Assembly: GCA_937894355.1 (NCBI GenBank)
Contig: CALCRD010000037.1
Coordinates: 1-12,469, forward strand
DNA: 12,469 nucleotides
From: an uncultured Bacillus sp.
Lineage (GTDB): Bacteria > Bacillota > Bacilli > Bacillales > Cytobacillaceae
Direction: 5' to 3'
Part shown: one piece after another, positions 12,274 through 12,469 of the stretch
Position numbering within the stretch: position 1 is the stretch's first letter
Layout of the letters: each line of letters begins with the position of its first letter
Notes under the pieces: generated by a model
What the model was told of the DNA's origin: nothing
The model's input: only the letters and a program-made list of their open reading frames with translations
The model's database searches: none
Program-made: the position numbers and the translations under genes

Positions 12274-12469
12274 ATGAGTGGATTAAATAATAATAACTTA
12301 ACAAAACAGGGTTTAGAAATTACACCGATAGCCGGTCGACTAGGTGCGGAGGTTAGTGGTATCCGTTTATCAGCAGGCCTGGATAGTATCACAGTAGTTG
12401 AACTTCGAAAAGCGTTATTACGACACAAAGTATTATTCTTCCGAGGTCAAAATCACCTTGATGATAAAG
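12274..12469 (+). CDS. TauD/TfdA-family dioxygenase, N-terminal part only
   Basis: This is the first 65 codons of an iron- and 2-oxoglutarate-dependent dioxygenase, the family that splits taurine and other sulfonates or alkyl sulfates to release sulfite or sulfate. The visible part follows the TauD N-terminal pattern: ITPIAGRLGAEVSGIRLS (16-33), then the helix and strand VELRKALLRHKVLFFRGQ (43-60), which compares with the ITPLG, GAQISG and LRHQVVFLRDQ segments of E. coli TauD. The iron ligands (HxD and a distal His) lie beyond the window, so activity and substrate cannot be judged. The ATG at 12274 has AGGAGGT six bases upstream. The preceding leader suggests regulated expression, and sulfur limitation is the obvious candidate signal. 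TfdA-like members with other substrates remain possible. Confidence 0.85.
   Translation, partial: MSGLNNNNLTKQGLEITPIAGRLGAEVSGIRLSAGLDSITVVELRKALLRHKVLFFRGQNHLDDK

Overview
The window is low-GC Firmicutes DNA and looks like a Bacillaceae chromosome (Bacillus in the broad sense). The evidence is strong purine-rich ribosome binding sites, sigma-A-type promoters, U-run terminators, and proteins that align from memory with Bacillus subtilis LplJ, YhfI, YhfH, HemY/CgoX, HemH/CpfC, HemE and HmoB. I see no tRNA, rRNA, CRISPR, prophage or insertion sequence. This is mostly ordinary core-genome territory. The less ordinary signals are in the non-coding stretches.

Layout. 1-2881 (minus strand): a three-gene ABC importer operon read right to left, with a substrate-binding lipoprotein, a LivH-like permease, and an ATPase cut by the window edge. 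2882-3291: a gene-poor upstream region with two good minus-strand promoters. 3292-5087 (minus): lipoate-protein ligase lplJ behind the metallo-hydrolase gene yhfI, closed by a strong terminator. 5183-5449 (plus): the 46-residue zinc-ribbon-like gene yhfH with its own promoter and terminator. 5456-5637: a structured interspersed repeat of a type common in Bacillaceae. 5647-9305 (minus): hemE-hemH-hemY, the late coproporphyrin-dependent haem pathway. 9306-9827: a divergent regulatory region. 9828-10370 (plus): hmoB, a haem-degrading monooxygenase. 10507-11910 (plus): a YhfA-like membrane transporter. 12274-end (plus): the start of a TauD-type dioxygenase, behind a leader that contains a promoter and a terminator.

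How the genes work together. HemE makes coproporphyrinogen III, HemY oxidises it to coproporphyrin III, and HemH inserts iron; a decarboxylase encoded elsewhere finishes haem b. HmoB, read divergently, degrades haem. Synthesis and turnover therefore share one promoter region, and the two predicted -35 boxes are four bases apart. LplJ salvages lipoate for 2-oxoacid dehydrogenases. The ABC importer has no assigned substrate. The TauD-type gene points to organosulfur scavenging, but only its first 65 codons are visible.

I did not find a clearly new multi-gene system. The best leads are a hairpin that could hide the yhfA ribosome binding site, the attenuator-like leader before the TauD-type gene, the interlocked hemE/hmoB promoters, and a long hairpin between hemE and hemH whose U-run is on the opposite strand.
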